A stretch of 64,000 bases of DNA, from assembly GCA_016719295.1 (NCBI GenBank), contig JADKAF010000001.1:1550001-1614000 (forward strand), in the 5' to 3' direction. Position 1 is the first letter of the stretch, and every line of letters begins with the position of its first letter. The notes beneath the pieces are model-generated. The model had not been told where the DNA came from and made no database searches. It was given only the letters and a program-made list of their open reading frames with translations. The position numbers and the translations under genes were made by a program. This DNA comes from Planctomycetota bacterium (GTDB lineage: Bacteria; Planctomycetota; UBA1135; JADKAF01). This document shows, piece after piece, positions 41,696-50,072 of the stretch.

Positions 41696-43693
41696 GTGCG
41701 CACCGACCCCGCCGGCGTGAACGCCCTCGATCCTCGTCCTCAGCGCCCCTGGCGAGCGCCGCTCGTCGTCGCGCTGCTCGCCTTGCTCGTCTTCGCGCCT
41801 TCGCTCTGGATCGGCTTCCGCCTCGACGACACCTTTCAGATCGAGCGCAACCCCGCGGTGCGCGACTTCGACCTCGGCGCGATCTTCGGCCGCGGCTATT
41901 GGGCGAACGTGAGCGATCCTGGCTTCGCCTTCGATCCGCGCTCGGATCTCTGGCGTCCGCTCACCACGCTCTCGGTGGCGGTGACGCACGCGCTCCGCGG
42001 CCTCGCTCCGCTCCCCTACCACGTCGAGAACCTGCTTCTGCACGCGCTGAGCTCCGCGCTCGTCGTCCTGCTGCTGCGGCGCTGGGGACGCTCCGAGCTG
42101 GAGGCCTGGATCGCGGGCGCGCTGTTCGCGGTGGCGCCCGTACACATCGAGCCGCTCGGCAGCGTGATCCTCCGCAACGAGCTCTGGGCCGCGCTCTTCG
42201 GCCTGCTCTATCTGCTCTGGGACGGAGAGCGGAAGACCGCGCGCGCGTGCGTGGCCCTCGCCCTCGCGCTGCTCGCGAAGGAGAGCGCGATCGCGCTCCC
42301 CGTGGCGGCGCTCTTCGCGGGTCGCGCGCTCGCCGGCGAAGGCGCTCGCGCGGCCCTGCGCGGAGCGCTGCCGGCGCTCGCGGTCGCGCTGGTCTATCTC
42401 GGCGCGCGCTTCGCCGTGCTCGGCCGCCTCGGCATCGCCGTGGAGACGGCCTACTTCGGCCCGTCGGTCACGACGCTCCAGGTCTGGCTCACGATGGCGC
42501 GCTTCGCCGCCGAGCACTATCTGCCCGCGTGCCTCTTCGGCACGCCGCTGGTCTTCGACTACAGCCCGCAGGCGTATCCCACGACGACGAGCGACGACGC
42601 GCTCGCCTGGGTGCTGCTGCTCGGCTTCGCCGCGGTCGCTGCGGGAGCCGGACACGTCGCTTGGCATCGACGCTCGTACCTCGGCCTCGCGGTCGCGCTC
42701 TTCGTCGTGCTGCTCGGCCCGACGAGCAACCTGCCGACGCGCATCGGCGTGCTCGGTGCGACGCGGCTCCTCTACCTGCCCTACCTCGGGATCGCGTGCG
42801 CCTTGGCCGCCGGGGTCGCCGCGCTCGCGCGCCGGCCCGCGGCTCGCCGCTGGGTGTACGGAGTCGCTGCGGCGGCGCTCGTCATGCTCTCCGCGCAGAC
42901 CGTGCGGCGTCTTTCCGTGTGGATCGACGACGTCGACTTCTACGGCGACATCTGCGCCGAAGCGCCGCGCAACGCGCTCGCGCAGGGCATGCTCGGCGAG
43001 GCGCTCTTCGGGCGCATCAAGATCGCGGTGGATTCGAGGGGCGATGTGGAGACGCCCGCGCGCCGCGCCGCCGCCGCCTTCGCCACATCGATGGAGCTCG
43101 AGCCGCGCCACCTGCTGCGCCTCGGACGCCAGCTCGGCACGAGCGCGGCGTTCGGCGCCGCCGAGGAGGAGCTGCTGCGCGGACTCGATGCCGGCCTGCG
43201 CGCGCGCATGCCGACGCTGCCGCAGCTACCTTCTCCCGGCGAGCTCGAGGCGCTGCACGAGCCAGGAAGCCCTCCGCGCGCCGCGCTCGCGCGCTGGGTC
43301 GCGGCCGCGCTCCCGCTGCGTCCGGCCGAGGACGCGCTGGCGGCGCTGCCGCACGTCGATCGCGCCCGCTTCCTCAACGCGAGCGCCTTCGTGGAGGCCC
43401 TGACGCTCGATCAAGCGCGCTGCGCCGAGCTGCGCCTCGCCCTGCGCAGCGCGGAACGCGCCCTCGAAGGCGCCGTTGCACCAGACGCGCAGCGCGTCCT
43501 CTGCGCCACCATCGAGCGCGACGCCCGCGCGTTGGTCGAGCTCTGCGGCGCGCTCGCGAGCCCGCGGAGCGGCGAGGCCCCCGCTCTCGCCGCGTATCGC
43601 CGCGAGCTGCGCGCGATCTTCGCGGAGCGATATGCGCGCTCGGCGCTCGAGCTCGCGCAGCGCGCGGATGCGCTGCGGCGGAAGCTCCGCTAG
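41696..43693 (+). CDS. Polytopic membrane protein, TMTC/DUF1736-like putative glycosyltransferase
   Basis: 665 residues with about ten hydrophobic segments in the first 450. The first periplasmic loop contains RLDDTFQIERNPAV, the Asp-Asp motif position expected in TMTC/GT-C-type O-mannosyltransferase relatives. LWRPLTTLSV and PLPYHVENLLLHALSSALV are also characteristic. The soluble C-terminal part (about 455-665) is Ala/Leu/Arg-rich and helical where TMTC proteins have TPR repeats. Probable role: glycosylation of exported proteins with a lipid-linked sugar. The GTG at 41696 is chosen because a promoter-like sequence ends 8 bases before it; an in-frame ATG at 41603 would place the divergent promoters inside the gene. 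Confidence 0.72.
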   Translation: MRTDPAGVNALDPRPQRPWRAPLVVALLALLVFAPSLWIGFRLDDTFQIERNPAVRDFDLGAIFGRGYWANVSDPGFAFDPRSDLWRPLTTLSVAVTHALRGLAPLPYHVENLLLHALSSALVVLLLRRWGRSELEAWIAGALFAVAPVHIEPLGSVILRNELWAALFGLLYLLWDGERKTARACVALALALLAKESAIALPVAALFAGRALAGEGARAALRGALPALAVALVYLGARFAVLGRLGIAVETAYFGPSVTTLQVWLTMARFAAEHYLPACLFGTPLVFDYSPQAYPTTTSDDALAWVLLLGFAAVAAGAGHVAWHRRSYLGLAVALFVVLLGPTSNLPTRIGVLGATRLLYLPYLGIACALAAGVAALARRPAARRWVYGVAAAALVMLSAQTVRRLSVWIDDVDFYGDICAEAPRNALAQGMLGEALFGRIKIAVDSRGDVETPARRAAAAFATSMELEPRHLLRLGRQLGTSAAFGAAEEELLRGLDAGLRARMPTLPQLPSPGELEALHEPGSPPRAALARWVAAALPLRPAEDALAALPHVDRARFLNASAFVEALTLDQARCAELRLALRSAERALEGAVAPDAQRVLCATIERDARALVELCGALASPRSGEAPALAAYRRELRAIFAERYARSALELAQRADALRRKLR

Positions 43694-43744
43694 CGCGCGA
43701 AGTGCACGGGCATCCGCTCGGCTAGCGCGAGCGTCGAGCCGCGC

Positions 43745-44488
43745 TCACTTGTCTTCGATGCCGAGCTTCTCCAGCTTCGGCGCGATGACCGCGCGGCAGT
43801 ACCCGGCGCGCGGGTTCAAGCGGAAGTAGTCCTGGTGGTACTCCTCCGCCGGATAGAAGGTCGAAGCCGGCGTGATCTCGGTGACGATGCGCGAGACGTG
43901 CCTGCCGCTCTCGTCCTCGGCCTTCTTGGAGAGCATCGCGCGCTGCTTCTGCTCTTCCGAGTGATAGAAGATCGCCGAGCGATATTGCGTGCCGACGTCG
44001 GCGCCTTGGCGGTTCATCGTCGTCGGGTCGTGCAGGCGCCAGAACCACTCGAGCAGGGTGTCGTAGCTCACGAGGCGCGGATCGAAGCGCACCTGCACGA
44101 CCTCCGCGTGGCCCGTGTCTCCGTTGCAGACCTGCTTGTAGCTAGGGTTCACGACCTCGCCGCCCATGTAGCCGGAGGAGACGTCGATCACACCGTTCTG
44201 GCGCTCGAGCACGGCCTCGACGCACCAGAAGCAGCCCGCGCCGAAGGTGGCGAGCTCTTCGCGCGTCGTCGCTCGGCTCGCGGCGGCCGGATCCGGAGTG
44301 CTGGAGGTGTCTGTGCTCTGCTTTGCGTTGTTGCTCATCGGATGGGCGCCGTTGCCTGTGTTGCCCGTGCTGCCACCGCGGCCCTCGCCCGACGCCGTCT
44401 TCGGCGCCGAAGTCGACGAGCGCTCGGCATCGGTGCCGGAGCAGGAGCAGAGCGAGCAGAGGAGACTGAGGAGGAGGGCTAGGCGCAT
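43745..44488 (-). CDS. msrA: Peptide methionine-(S)-sulfoxide reductase, exported lipoprotein form
   Basis: 247 residues. The MsrA domain (about 78-240) has the catalytic Cys86 in FGAGCFWCVEA, plus SSGYMGGEVVNPSYKQVC and the substrate-pocket block FYPAEEYHQDYF. Reduces methionine-S-sulfoxide in proteins. Unlike cytosolic MsrA it starts with a signal peptide and lipobox-like LCSC (Cys16), then a 60-residue Ser/Thr/Gly-rich linker, so it should repair oxidised proteins outside the cytoplasm. C-terminal resolving cysteines may include Cys228 (AGYCRAV). It is the last gene of a minus-strand run and converges on the TMTC-like gene. Confidence 0.9.
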   Translation of the reverse strand: MRLALLLSLLCSLCSCSGTDAERSSTSAPKTASGEGRGGSTGNTGNGAHPMSNNAKQSTDTSSTPDPAAASRATTREELATFGAGCFWCVEAVLERQNGVIDVSSGYMGGEVVNPSYKQVCNGDTGHAEVVQVRFDPRLVSYDTLLEWFWRLHDPTTMNRQGADVGTQYRSAIFYHSEEQKQRAMLSKKAEDESGRHVSRIVTEITPASTFYPAEEYHQDYFRLNPRAGYCRAVIAPKLEKLGIEDK

Positions 44489-44661
44489 TTCAAGTCCTGC
44501 CGAGCAGAAGGGGATGCGCCCGTGCTCGGGTTCCTAGGATTGCGCCGCGCGGCTCGGAAGCTCCGCGGCACGGGGATCGTTCTCGCGCGCGAGCGCGCGA
44601 ATGGATGCACTGCGTGGATGAGAGGAGCGCGGGGCGAGGCGAGTTACACCGCCCCGATCGA

Positions 44662-45552
44662 TCATTGGAAGAGACCGCTGACCCACCGGATGAGGTCGAC
44701 GAGGAAGTCCCCGGATCCTACCGCGGCGTCGGGATCGAACGAGAAGGCCCCGTAGGGCGCGTCGACCGGTTGGCGACGCGCGCGCTCGGCGCGCGCTTCG
44801 AGTCGACTCGTCTCGGAGCGCTGGCGCTCGAGATCGCGATCGCGCGCGCGATCCAGACCGCCGCGCTCGACGAAGCGCAGGATGCGCTCGAGCTCCACGG
44901 CATCGAACCAGAAGCCGTGCCCCTTGCACCAGTCGATGATCACGCCGGAGGCATTCGCGTAGTTCTTCCGGTGCATGCGCTCGCGACAACGCGGGCAGGC
45001 GAGGTAGGCGACGGGAGGCCAGCCTTCGTGGGCCGACGGATCCTCGCGCTGCGCTCTCTCCCAAGCCAGCTTGCCGAGCGGAGAGCGATCGCGCTTGGCG
45101 ACGATGGCCTCGAACTGCGCTTCCGGCAGCCAGAGCCCACCGCAGGCGGAGCACTCGACGTAGCTCTCCCCGCTCTCGAAGGTGCAGCTCGAGAGCCCGC
45201 GCGAGCACCGCGGACACCGCGCATCCGTGGGCACGACGGAGATGCGCTCGGGACGGATCTCCAAGCCGCAAGCGCCGCAGAAGCGATCGCCGACACCGAG
45301 GCGCGCGAAGCACCGCGGGCAGCTCTCGCCGAGGCCGCGATCGGCGCGGCTCACGGCGGCGGCGCAGTAGGCGCAGCTTAAGGCACCCTCCGCGAGGGCC
45401 GCACCGCACGCCGAGCAGCGCTGCCGCTGGACCTCGATCGATCGAGGCGCCGGAACCTCGATCAGCTGCGAGCAGAGGCAGCGCACACGCTCGCCCGCCG
45501 CCATCCCCGAGACGTCGTACTGCCGGCGACAAGAGCTGCAGACGATCAGCAT
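44662..45552 (-). CDS. Multi-zinc-ribbon protein
   Basis: 296 residues, rich in paired cysteines over the first 210. Successive CxxC knuckles include CSSCRRQYDV (5-8), RCSACGAAL and SCAYC (about 45-63), SCPRC and FCGAC (about 77-96), RCPRCSRGL with ECSACGGLW (about 112-143) and ACPRCRERM with WCKGHGFWFD (about 184-216). The last two pairs match the zf-TFIIB (PF13453) layout, in which an Asp/His-containing CKGHGxWFD block closes the site. Residues 220-296 are charged and helical with a hydrophobic tail. It probably binds structural zinc, possibly as a small adaptor. Function unknown. The ATG start at 45552 is unambiguous because the first knuckle begins at residue 5. Confidence 0.75.
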   Translation of the reverse strand: MLIVCSSCRRQYDVSGMAAGERVRCLCSQLIEVPAPRSIEVQRQRCSACGAALAEGALSCAYCAAAVSRADRGLGESCPRCFARLGVGDRFCGACGLEIRPERISVVPTDARCPRCSRGLSSCTFESGESYVECSACGGLWLPEAQFEAIVAKRDRSPLGKLAWERAQREDPSAHEGWPPVAYLACPRCRERMHRKNYANASGVIIDWCKGHGFWFDAVELERILRFVERGGLDRARDRDLERQRSETSRLEARAERARRQPVDAPYGAFSFDPDAAVGSGDFLVDLIRWVSGLFQ

Positions 45553-45574
45553 GTCCGGGGTGCGCGCGCCGCGC

Positions 45575-46195
45575 TCAGAAGTCGTCGCCCACAGGATCGA
45601 GGGTGATCAAGCCGACGACGAGATCCACGAGTTCCCAGGGCTCGATGCCGAACTCCCCGCCGAGGAGGAGGAGCTGTCCGCCGCCGCCGATCTCGGCGAG
45701 ACCGTAGAACACGTTGCCGGCGCGCGTGCCGTTCGCCAGCGAGACCTCCGCGCCGGAGAAGTTCTCGATGCCCAGCGGCCAAGGGATGGCGGCTTCGCCG
45801 CGCGGTCCTGGCAGACCGAGGAAGAGCGTCTCGTGCGCGCCGATCGCGAGGTTGAGCACGCGCGTCGCACGCAGGCCCGCCGAGAGCCCCGGGCCGATGC
45901 GCAGCCGCACGCGCGCGAGATCGAAGACGTCGAAGATGCGGTTCGGCAGATACAGCAGAACTCCCACGAGGAGACCCTGGCGCTCCTTCGGCTCCTCCTT
46001 CGCTTCGTCCGGCTTGGACGGCGGCTTCGGCTCTTGCGCCTCCTGTCCGGCCGGGTCCTGCGAGCGCGCGCGGACGAGCCAGGCTTGGTCGAGGCCTTGC
46101 TCGGAGGCGAGCGGAGCGCCACTCGTGCAAGCGCCGAGGAGGATGGCGCAGCAGAAGGCAGACCAGGTGGCGGCGCGGCGGATCGAGTCGAGCAT
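45575..46195 (-). CDS. Lipoprotein of unknown function
   Basis: 206 residues. The lipobox LGAC sits at about residue 23. A Pro/Glu/Lys-rich linker (about 45-75) precedes a hydrophobic, Gly-rich, strand-like domain (LLVGVLLYLPNRIFDVFDLA, ARVRLRIGPGLSAGLRATRV, LNLAIGAHETLFLGLPGP). Planctomycetes encode many such short lipoproteins with an 'NRIFDVFDL..RVGPG' core; I do not know a function. The position between the zinc-ribbon gene (22 bases downstream) and the next minus-strand gene suggests cotranscription. Confidence 0.6.
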   Translation of the reverse strand: MLDSIRRAATWSAFCCAILLGACTSGAPLASEQGLDQAWLVRARSQDPAGQEAQEPKPPSKPDEAKEEPKERQGLLVGVLLYLPNRIFDVFDLARVRLRIGPGLSAGLRATRVLNLAIGAHETLFLGLPGPRGEAAIPWPLGIENFSGAEVSLANGTRAGNVFYGLAEIGGGGQLLLLGGEFGIEPWELVDLVVGLITLDPVGDDF

Positions 46196-46250
46196 GGAAC
46201 CCCTGATGGACGGCGTCTGTGACGGAGAGCGAACGGAGACGACGGGCGGT

Positions 46251-47000
46251 CTACGAAGCCAGCCCTTCCTTGCCGAGCAGCTCGCAGAGATAGAGCGCCA
46301 TGATCACCGGCACGACGTGCACGGGCCGGGTGAGCACGACGGTCTCCACGAACTCGAGCGGACGCCGCACGAGCTCGCGCTGCCAGCGGAAGCGGAGCAG
46401 CCAACCCACGGGCCCGCGCAGCCGCGAGATCCAGCGCGCCCACGCCGAAGGGCGATGGATCTGCGCGAGCACGCGGGCCGTCCCGCCCCAGAGCGCGACC
46501 AGCTCGTCTACGGCCCAGTGATAGGCCGTTGCCGCAGCCATGCGCATGCCGGCGGGAGAGAGCTCTTCGCGCGCGACGAGCCCGCGCAGACGCGCATCGG
46601 CGTAGCGCAACGCGTCGAGGAACGAGAGCTCCTCCGGATCCATCCCGTGCAACGCGTGCTGCGAGAAGTGCTCGAAGATGCGGCGCTCCATCTCACGCGT
46701 CTCGGCGCAGACCGGCAGATCGTAGAAGCGCGCGGTGCGCTCGAGGATCCCCTGCCACGTCGCACACGGCGCGAACGGATTGATGCGCTCGAGAAAGGTG
46801 TGCGTGCGAGCTCGGATGCCTTTGCGCCCGAGGCTGAGCAGGGTCCAGCACTCCTCCTCGACGCTCATCCCGGCGACGTAGTCGCCGAGCCCGAGGAGCG
46901 CCGCCAGGTGGCGGCGCAGCGACGCGGGGGCGCGAAGCAGGAGGTGCATCGGCCGGCCGATGCCGGCGACTTCGGCGCGATCCACGTAGGGGTTCTTCAC
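46251..47000 (-). CDS. Unrecognised helical protein with C-terminal hydrophobic segment
   Basis: About 249 residues from GTG 47000. I do not recognise the family. Visible features are short helical blocks rich in Arg and Leu (PMHLLLRAPASLRRHLAALL, EECWTLLSLGRKGIRARTHT), an acidic-aromatic centre (HGMDPEELSFLDALRYADAR), and a hydrophobic C-terminus (VVLTRPVHVVPVIMALYLC) that may be a membrane segment or buried helix. Several His/Asp/Glu residues (HALHGMDPEE, YHWAVDE) could bind metal, but no family motif is established. There is no signal peptide. The start is uncertain because the frame stays open into the downstream RRM gene region. It lies in the minus-strand run between the RRM gene and the lipoprotein gene. 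Confidence 0.55.
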   Translation of the reverse strand: MKNPYVDRAEVAGIGRPMHLLLRAPASLRRHLAALLGLGDYVAGMSVEEECWTLLSLGRKGIRARTHTFLERINPFAPCATWQGILERTARFYDLPVCAETREMERRIFEHFSQHALHGMDPEELSFLDALRYADARLRGLVAREELSPAGMRMAAATAYHWAVDELVALWGGTARVLAQIHRPSAWARWISRLRGPVGWLLRFRWQRELVRRPLEFVETVVLTRPVHVVPVIMALYLCELLGKEGLAS

Positions 47001-47133
47001 AGCCGGGCGCAGGAGGGGAAGCCGAGGAGCGGAGCGAGAGCTTAGCTCAGCCGAGCGCAAGGAGCGAGGAAGCCGGAGGGCGAGCGCCGGAGATACCGCC
47101 GCTCGCCCTGTGATCGCGCGAGCTCGCGTGAGC

Positions 47134-47898
47134 TCACTCGAAGTCCTCGTCCCAACGGCCGTCGCCACCGCCGCGTCGACCGCCGCCGCGCCAATCGTCG
47201 TCGTCATCGCCGCGGCCACGGCCGGGCTTGCCGCCGCGACTGCGCTCGTTGCGACCGCGCTCGTTGCGACCTCCGCGGCCACTGCTTTCGCCCCCGAAGC
47301 CGCCGCGACCGCCGCTGTCTCCACTGAAGCCGCCGCGACCGCCACCGCCGACGCCGTCACCGCCGCCGCCGCCACTGAAGCCGCCGCGACCGCCGCCGCC
47401 CGCGCCATCGCCGCTCCAGCTGGAATCACGCGGGGGAGCGTCCTCGCGCGGCGCGCGCGGCGGACGGGTGAACTCGGCACCGCCAGCACCGCCACCGCCA
47501 CCACCGGAGAAGCCACCGCCTCCCCCGCCGTAGCCACCACCGCCGCCGGAGAAGCCGCCGCTGCGCGGCGGCCCGCCGCGAAAGCCTCCGCCGCCGGGCG
47601 GACGAGGCGGACGAGCGCCGAAGTCTCCGCCGCCGCCGGGACCACCCGCGCGGCGATCCTGGGCTTCGTTCACGCGCAACGGACGGCCATCGACCAGCGC
47701 TCCGTCCATGGATGCCGCGGCGGAGCGTGCCTCTTCGTCCGTGCTCATCGACACGAACGCGAAGCCGCGGGGACGGCCGGTCTCTCGGTCGAGGATGATC
47801 ACCACCTCAGAGACGGTGCCGTGGTTCGAGAACGCCTGGCGCAGCGCGTCCTCGGTCGTGTTCCAGTTCAAGTTGCCGACGTAGAGCTTGCGGCCCAT
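47134..47898 (-). CDS. RRM RNA-binding protein with long Gly/RGG-rich tail
   Basis: 254 residues. The RNA recognition motif spans 3-80, with RNP2 LYVGNL at 5-10 and RNP1 RGFAFVSM at 44-51. From about 84 the protein is almost wholly Gly/Arg/Asp-rich (GGGGFRGGPPRSGGF, GRGGFSGDSGGRGGF), ending DDDDDWRGGGRRG..WDEDFE. RRM proteins in planctomycetes and cyanobacteria are often cold-induced single-stranded RNA binders. The long tail resembles eukaryotic hnRNP RGG regions and may drive condensation. GGAAGGGAAGGA precedes the ATG. A hairpin just upstream could mask that site. Convergent neighbours are absent; it is divergent from the DUF3313-like gene across 340 bases. Confidence 0.88.
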   Translation of the reverse strand: MGRKLYVGNLNWNTTEDALRQAFSNHGTVSEVVIILDRETGRPRGFAFVSMSTDEEARSAAASMDGALVDGRPLRVNEAQDRRAGGPGGGGDFGARPPRPPGGGGFRGGPPRSGGFSGGGGGYGGGGGGFSGGGGGGAGGAEFTRPPRAPREDAPPRDSSWSGDGAGGGGRGGFSGGGGGDGVGGGGRGGFSGDSGGRGGFGGESSGRGGRNERGRNERSRGGKPGRGRGDDDDDWRGGGRRGGGDGRWDEDFE

Positions 47899-47915
47899 TC
47901 CCGGTTCAGTCCTTC

Positions 47916-47966
47916 CCTTCCAGCCTCATCGAAAGACGGTGATCTCGATCCAACCGGCTGGAAAGG
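47916..47966 (-). promoter_or_regulatory. Leader hairpin upstream of the RRM gene
   Basis: In the minus-strand transcript CCTTTCCAGCC and GGCTGGAAGG can pair (about 10 bp, one bulge) around a long loop. The 3' arm runs directly into the purine-rich ribosome site before the ATG at 47898, so folding could limit translation. An autoregulatory role is inferred. Confidence 0.35.
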
Positions 47967-48176
47967 AGCAACAGTGGCGGGCTCGAGCGGAAGCTCCTCG
48001 GCATGCGCGGCGGCGGGTGCGGCGAACCATGTGCATAGCGGTTCGAACGAGGCCGTGGGCGCGCATCTCGAAGGACGCACCACCGCGCGCGCCGCTTCGA
48101 CGGCGAAGCGGTGGGGCGCGGGACAACCTGGGATTACCACGCGCGCGAGAACCCCGCAAGAGCGGCAGGGCGCCCG

Positions 48177-48205
48177 TCGACACGACCGCGGCGAGAGACT
48201 AGCCT
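48177..48205 (+). promoter_or_regulatory. Sigma70-type promoter candidate
   Basis: TCGACA (48177-48182), a 17-base spacer and TAGCCT (48200-48205). The predicted start near 48212 gives a leader of about 27 bases that carries AAGGGAG before the ATG at 48239. Confidence 0.5.
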
Positions 48206-48238
48206 GCGCTCCTTCTCTCCAAGGGAGACGCATCCTCC

Positions 48239-48946
48239 ATGGTTCTCCGCTCCTCGCGCTCGGCGCTGATCGCGCTCGCGCTCCTCCTCGCCACCTCCTG
48301 CTCCGAAACCGCGAAGCAGCCCGCCGCTCCGGCCGACGATTTCCTCGGCTTCGGCAGCGAGCTCGCCCCCGTCGAGGACTCGGTGTGGGATCAATCGTGG
48401 CGCGCTCCAGACGTGAAGTGGCAGAACTGGACCGAGCTGCATATCGCACCGATCGTCGCCGACCATCTCGGGGAAGCGGCCTGGTGCAACGACTGCGCGC
48501 TCGACGAGCTGCCGGAGAAGCGCTCGGAGCTCGCCAAGCTGTTCCACCAGAAGATCGAGACGGCGTTCCGCGAGGATGCCGACCATATGCTCGAGCCGGT
48601 GGACGCCGTCGGTGCGAAGACCGTCGTGCTCGAGCTCGCGATCATCGACGTCGTGCCTGCGCGCTCGTGGTTCAACGCGCGCGGCACGGCACCCGCGGGC
48701 CTGAGCGGCCACGGGAGCATCGCCATCGAGGGTCGCATCCTCGACGGCAAGACCGGGCGCCTGCTCTCGACCTTCGCCGACCGCGAGGATTGCGCCGCCG
48801 ATCTCCTCGCCGGCGCCAACGCGGACTGGTGCTGCCACGCGCCGCTGCTCTTCGATCGCTGGGCGACTCGCCTCGTAGGGCTCGCTCACGCGGCGAAGGA
48901 AGGCCGACTCGGAAGCACGAGCTCGGTTCCTACACACTCCTGGTGA
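48239..48946 (+). CDS. DUF3313-like lipoprotein
   Basis: 235 residues with a lipobox ATSC (Cys21). The core matches the DUF3313 layout: WQNWTELHIAPIVADH, KLFHQKIETAFREDADHM, TVVLELAIIDVVPARSW and SIAIEGRILDGKTGRLLSTF. DUF3313 proteins are small outer-membrane-associated lipoproteins of unknown role, related in fold to TolB-N/LptE-like beta-alpha proteins. Four cysteines (WCNDC, DCAADL, WCCHA) are unusual for the family and could form disulfides in the periplasm. It has its own promoter candidate just upstream. The TPR-like gene begins 64 bases downstream. Confidence 0.72.
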   Translation: MVLRSSRSALIALALLLATSCSETAKQPAAPADDFLGFGSELAPVEDSVWDQSWRAPDVKWQNWTELHIAPIVADHLGEAAWCNDCALDELPEKRSELAKLFHQKIETAFREDADHMLEPVDAVGAKTVVLELAIIDVVPARSWFNARGTAPAGLSGHGSIAIEGRILDGKTGRLLSTFADREDCAADLLAGANADWCCHAPLLFDRWATRLVGLAHAAKEGRLGSTSSVPTHSW

Positions 48947-49010
48947 GCGCTCGGCGCTCCACTCCGACCGCTTCCGAACCCACCTCACCGCTCACCCGAG
49001 TCGCGTACCC

Positions 49011-50072
49011 ATGTTGCACTTGCCTGCTCTCCTCTGCCTCGCGCTGCTCACGCCCGCGCAGGACGACCTCACCACCTATCAGCTGAAGCCGAATCCGAAA
49101 GGTCTGAAGGAAGTGCGAGCCAAGGTGCTCGCCGTCGAGGACTCGCGCGTACGCTTGAGCGGCGTCGTGAACGGCGAGGCCCGCGAAGGCTGGGTCGATC
49201 TCAAGTGGTTCACCGAGGTCTCTGCTCTGCGCATCCTGAAGAGCGCGGCGAAGCCCACCGATACCGAGGGCCAGATGCGCGTCGCGCGCTACGCGCTCGG
49301 CGCGGGCAACACCGCGGAAGCCGAGAAGGCCTGGGCCGCGGCGGTCCAGGCGAACGGTGGCGCGTCTCCGGATGCCTCGCTCGAGAAGGCGCTCGCGAGC
49401 CAGCGAGCGAACGCCCTCGAGTCGCGCTTCCACGAGGAGCTCTACGCCGGGAAGACCGACGCCGCGGAGCGCACGCTGGCGAAGCTCCTGAAGGAGTTCC
49501 CCGATTCGGGTGCCGCGAAGAAGGCCCCGGCGCTGCGGCAGCAGCTCGACTCGAAGCGGCAGGTGGCCGCCGCTGACGCCGCGCGCGCGAAGGCCGAGAA
49601 GGTCGAGGCGAAGCGCGAGCGCTTGCTCGCTCCGGCGCGCGAGAAGATCTCGCAGGCGAGTGAATCGGAGCAACGCTCGCTCTCCGATCGCGGGACCGAG
49701 ACGCAGGCGAAGAACTCCGCGCTCTCCTCCGTCCGCGCCGCCGACGCCGCGCTGTCGACCATCGACCGCGCGACGAAGCAGATGCAGGGCGATGCCGAGC
49801 TCGCCGAAGCGGCGAAAGCCCTCCGCGGCGAGGCGCTCGCGGTGCGCAAGCGCTCGCTGCTGAACCTCGGCAGCTACGCGCTCGTCCGCGGCCAGTACCA
49901 CAACGCGATCGGCTACGTGAACGGCATCCTGAAGTACGCGCCGAGCGACCCTGACGCGCTCGGCATGCGCTCCCGCATCGAGACCGCGGCGAACGAGGAC
50001 GCGGATTGGTGGGGCGGCGTGCCGACGGCGGTTGGTCGCACCGGGCGCGTGACGCCGCATTCGCGTCGATGA
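49011..50072 (+). CDS. Secreted TPR-like/coiled-coil protein
   Basis: 353 residues with a short signal peptide (MLHLPALLCLALLTPAQ). A small beta-rich segment (about 25-70) is followed by helical pairs with TPR spacing (RVARYALGAGNTAEAEKAWA, RTLAKLLKEFPDSG, GQYHNAIGYVNGILKYAPSD). Between about 180 and 245 lies a charged heptad-like region (ADAARAKAEKVEAKRERLL) likely to be coiled coil. No catalytic motif. Probable periplasmic scaffold. Its stop TGA overlaps the ATG of the PQQ-propeller gene (ATGA), implying coupled expression. Confidence 0.7.
   Translation: MLHLPALLCLALLTPAQDDLTTYQLKPNPKGLKEVRAKVLAVEDSRVRLSGVVNGEAREGWVDLKWFTEVSALRILKSAAKPTDTEGQMRVARYALGAGNTAEAEKAWAAAVQANGGASPDASLEKALASQRANALESRFHEELYAGKTDAAERTLAKLLKEFPDSGAAKKAPALRQQLDSKRQVAAADAARAKAEKVEAKRERLLAPAREKISQASESEQRSLSDRGTETQAKNSALSSVRAADAALSTIDRATKQMQGDAELAEAAKALRGEALAVRKRSLLNLGSYALVRGQYHNAIGYVNGILKYAPSDPDALGMRSRIETAANEDADWWGGVPTAVGRTGRVTPHSRR

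Larger units (their letters stand above)
47899..48238. other. 340-bp divergent intergenic region
   Basis: It holds the leader of the RRM gene (minus) and the promoter of the DUF3313-like gene (plus). A hairpin lies at 47916-47966, and CGAACC..GGTTCG form a short inverted repeat around ATGTGCATAG near 48026-48050. I see no convincing gene in it. Confidence 0.5.

Noticed and set aside
47110..49086. Long Ala/Thr-rich plus-strand open frame opposite the RRM gene
   Set aside because: It is the antisense shadow of the Gly-rich tail codons and then runs out of phase through the DUF3313-like gene.
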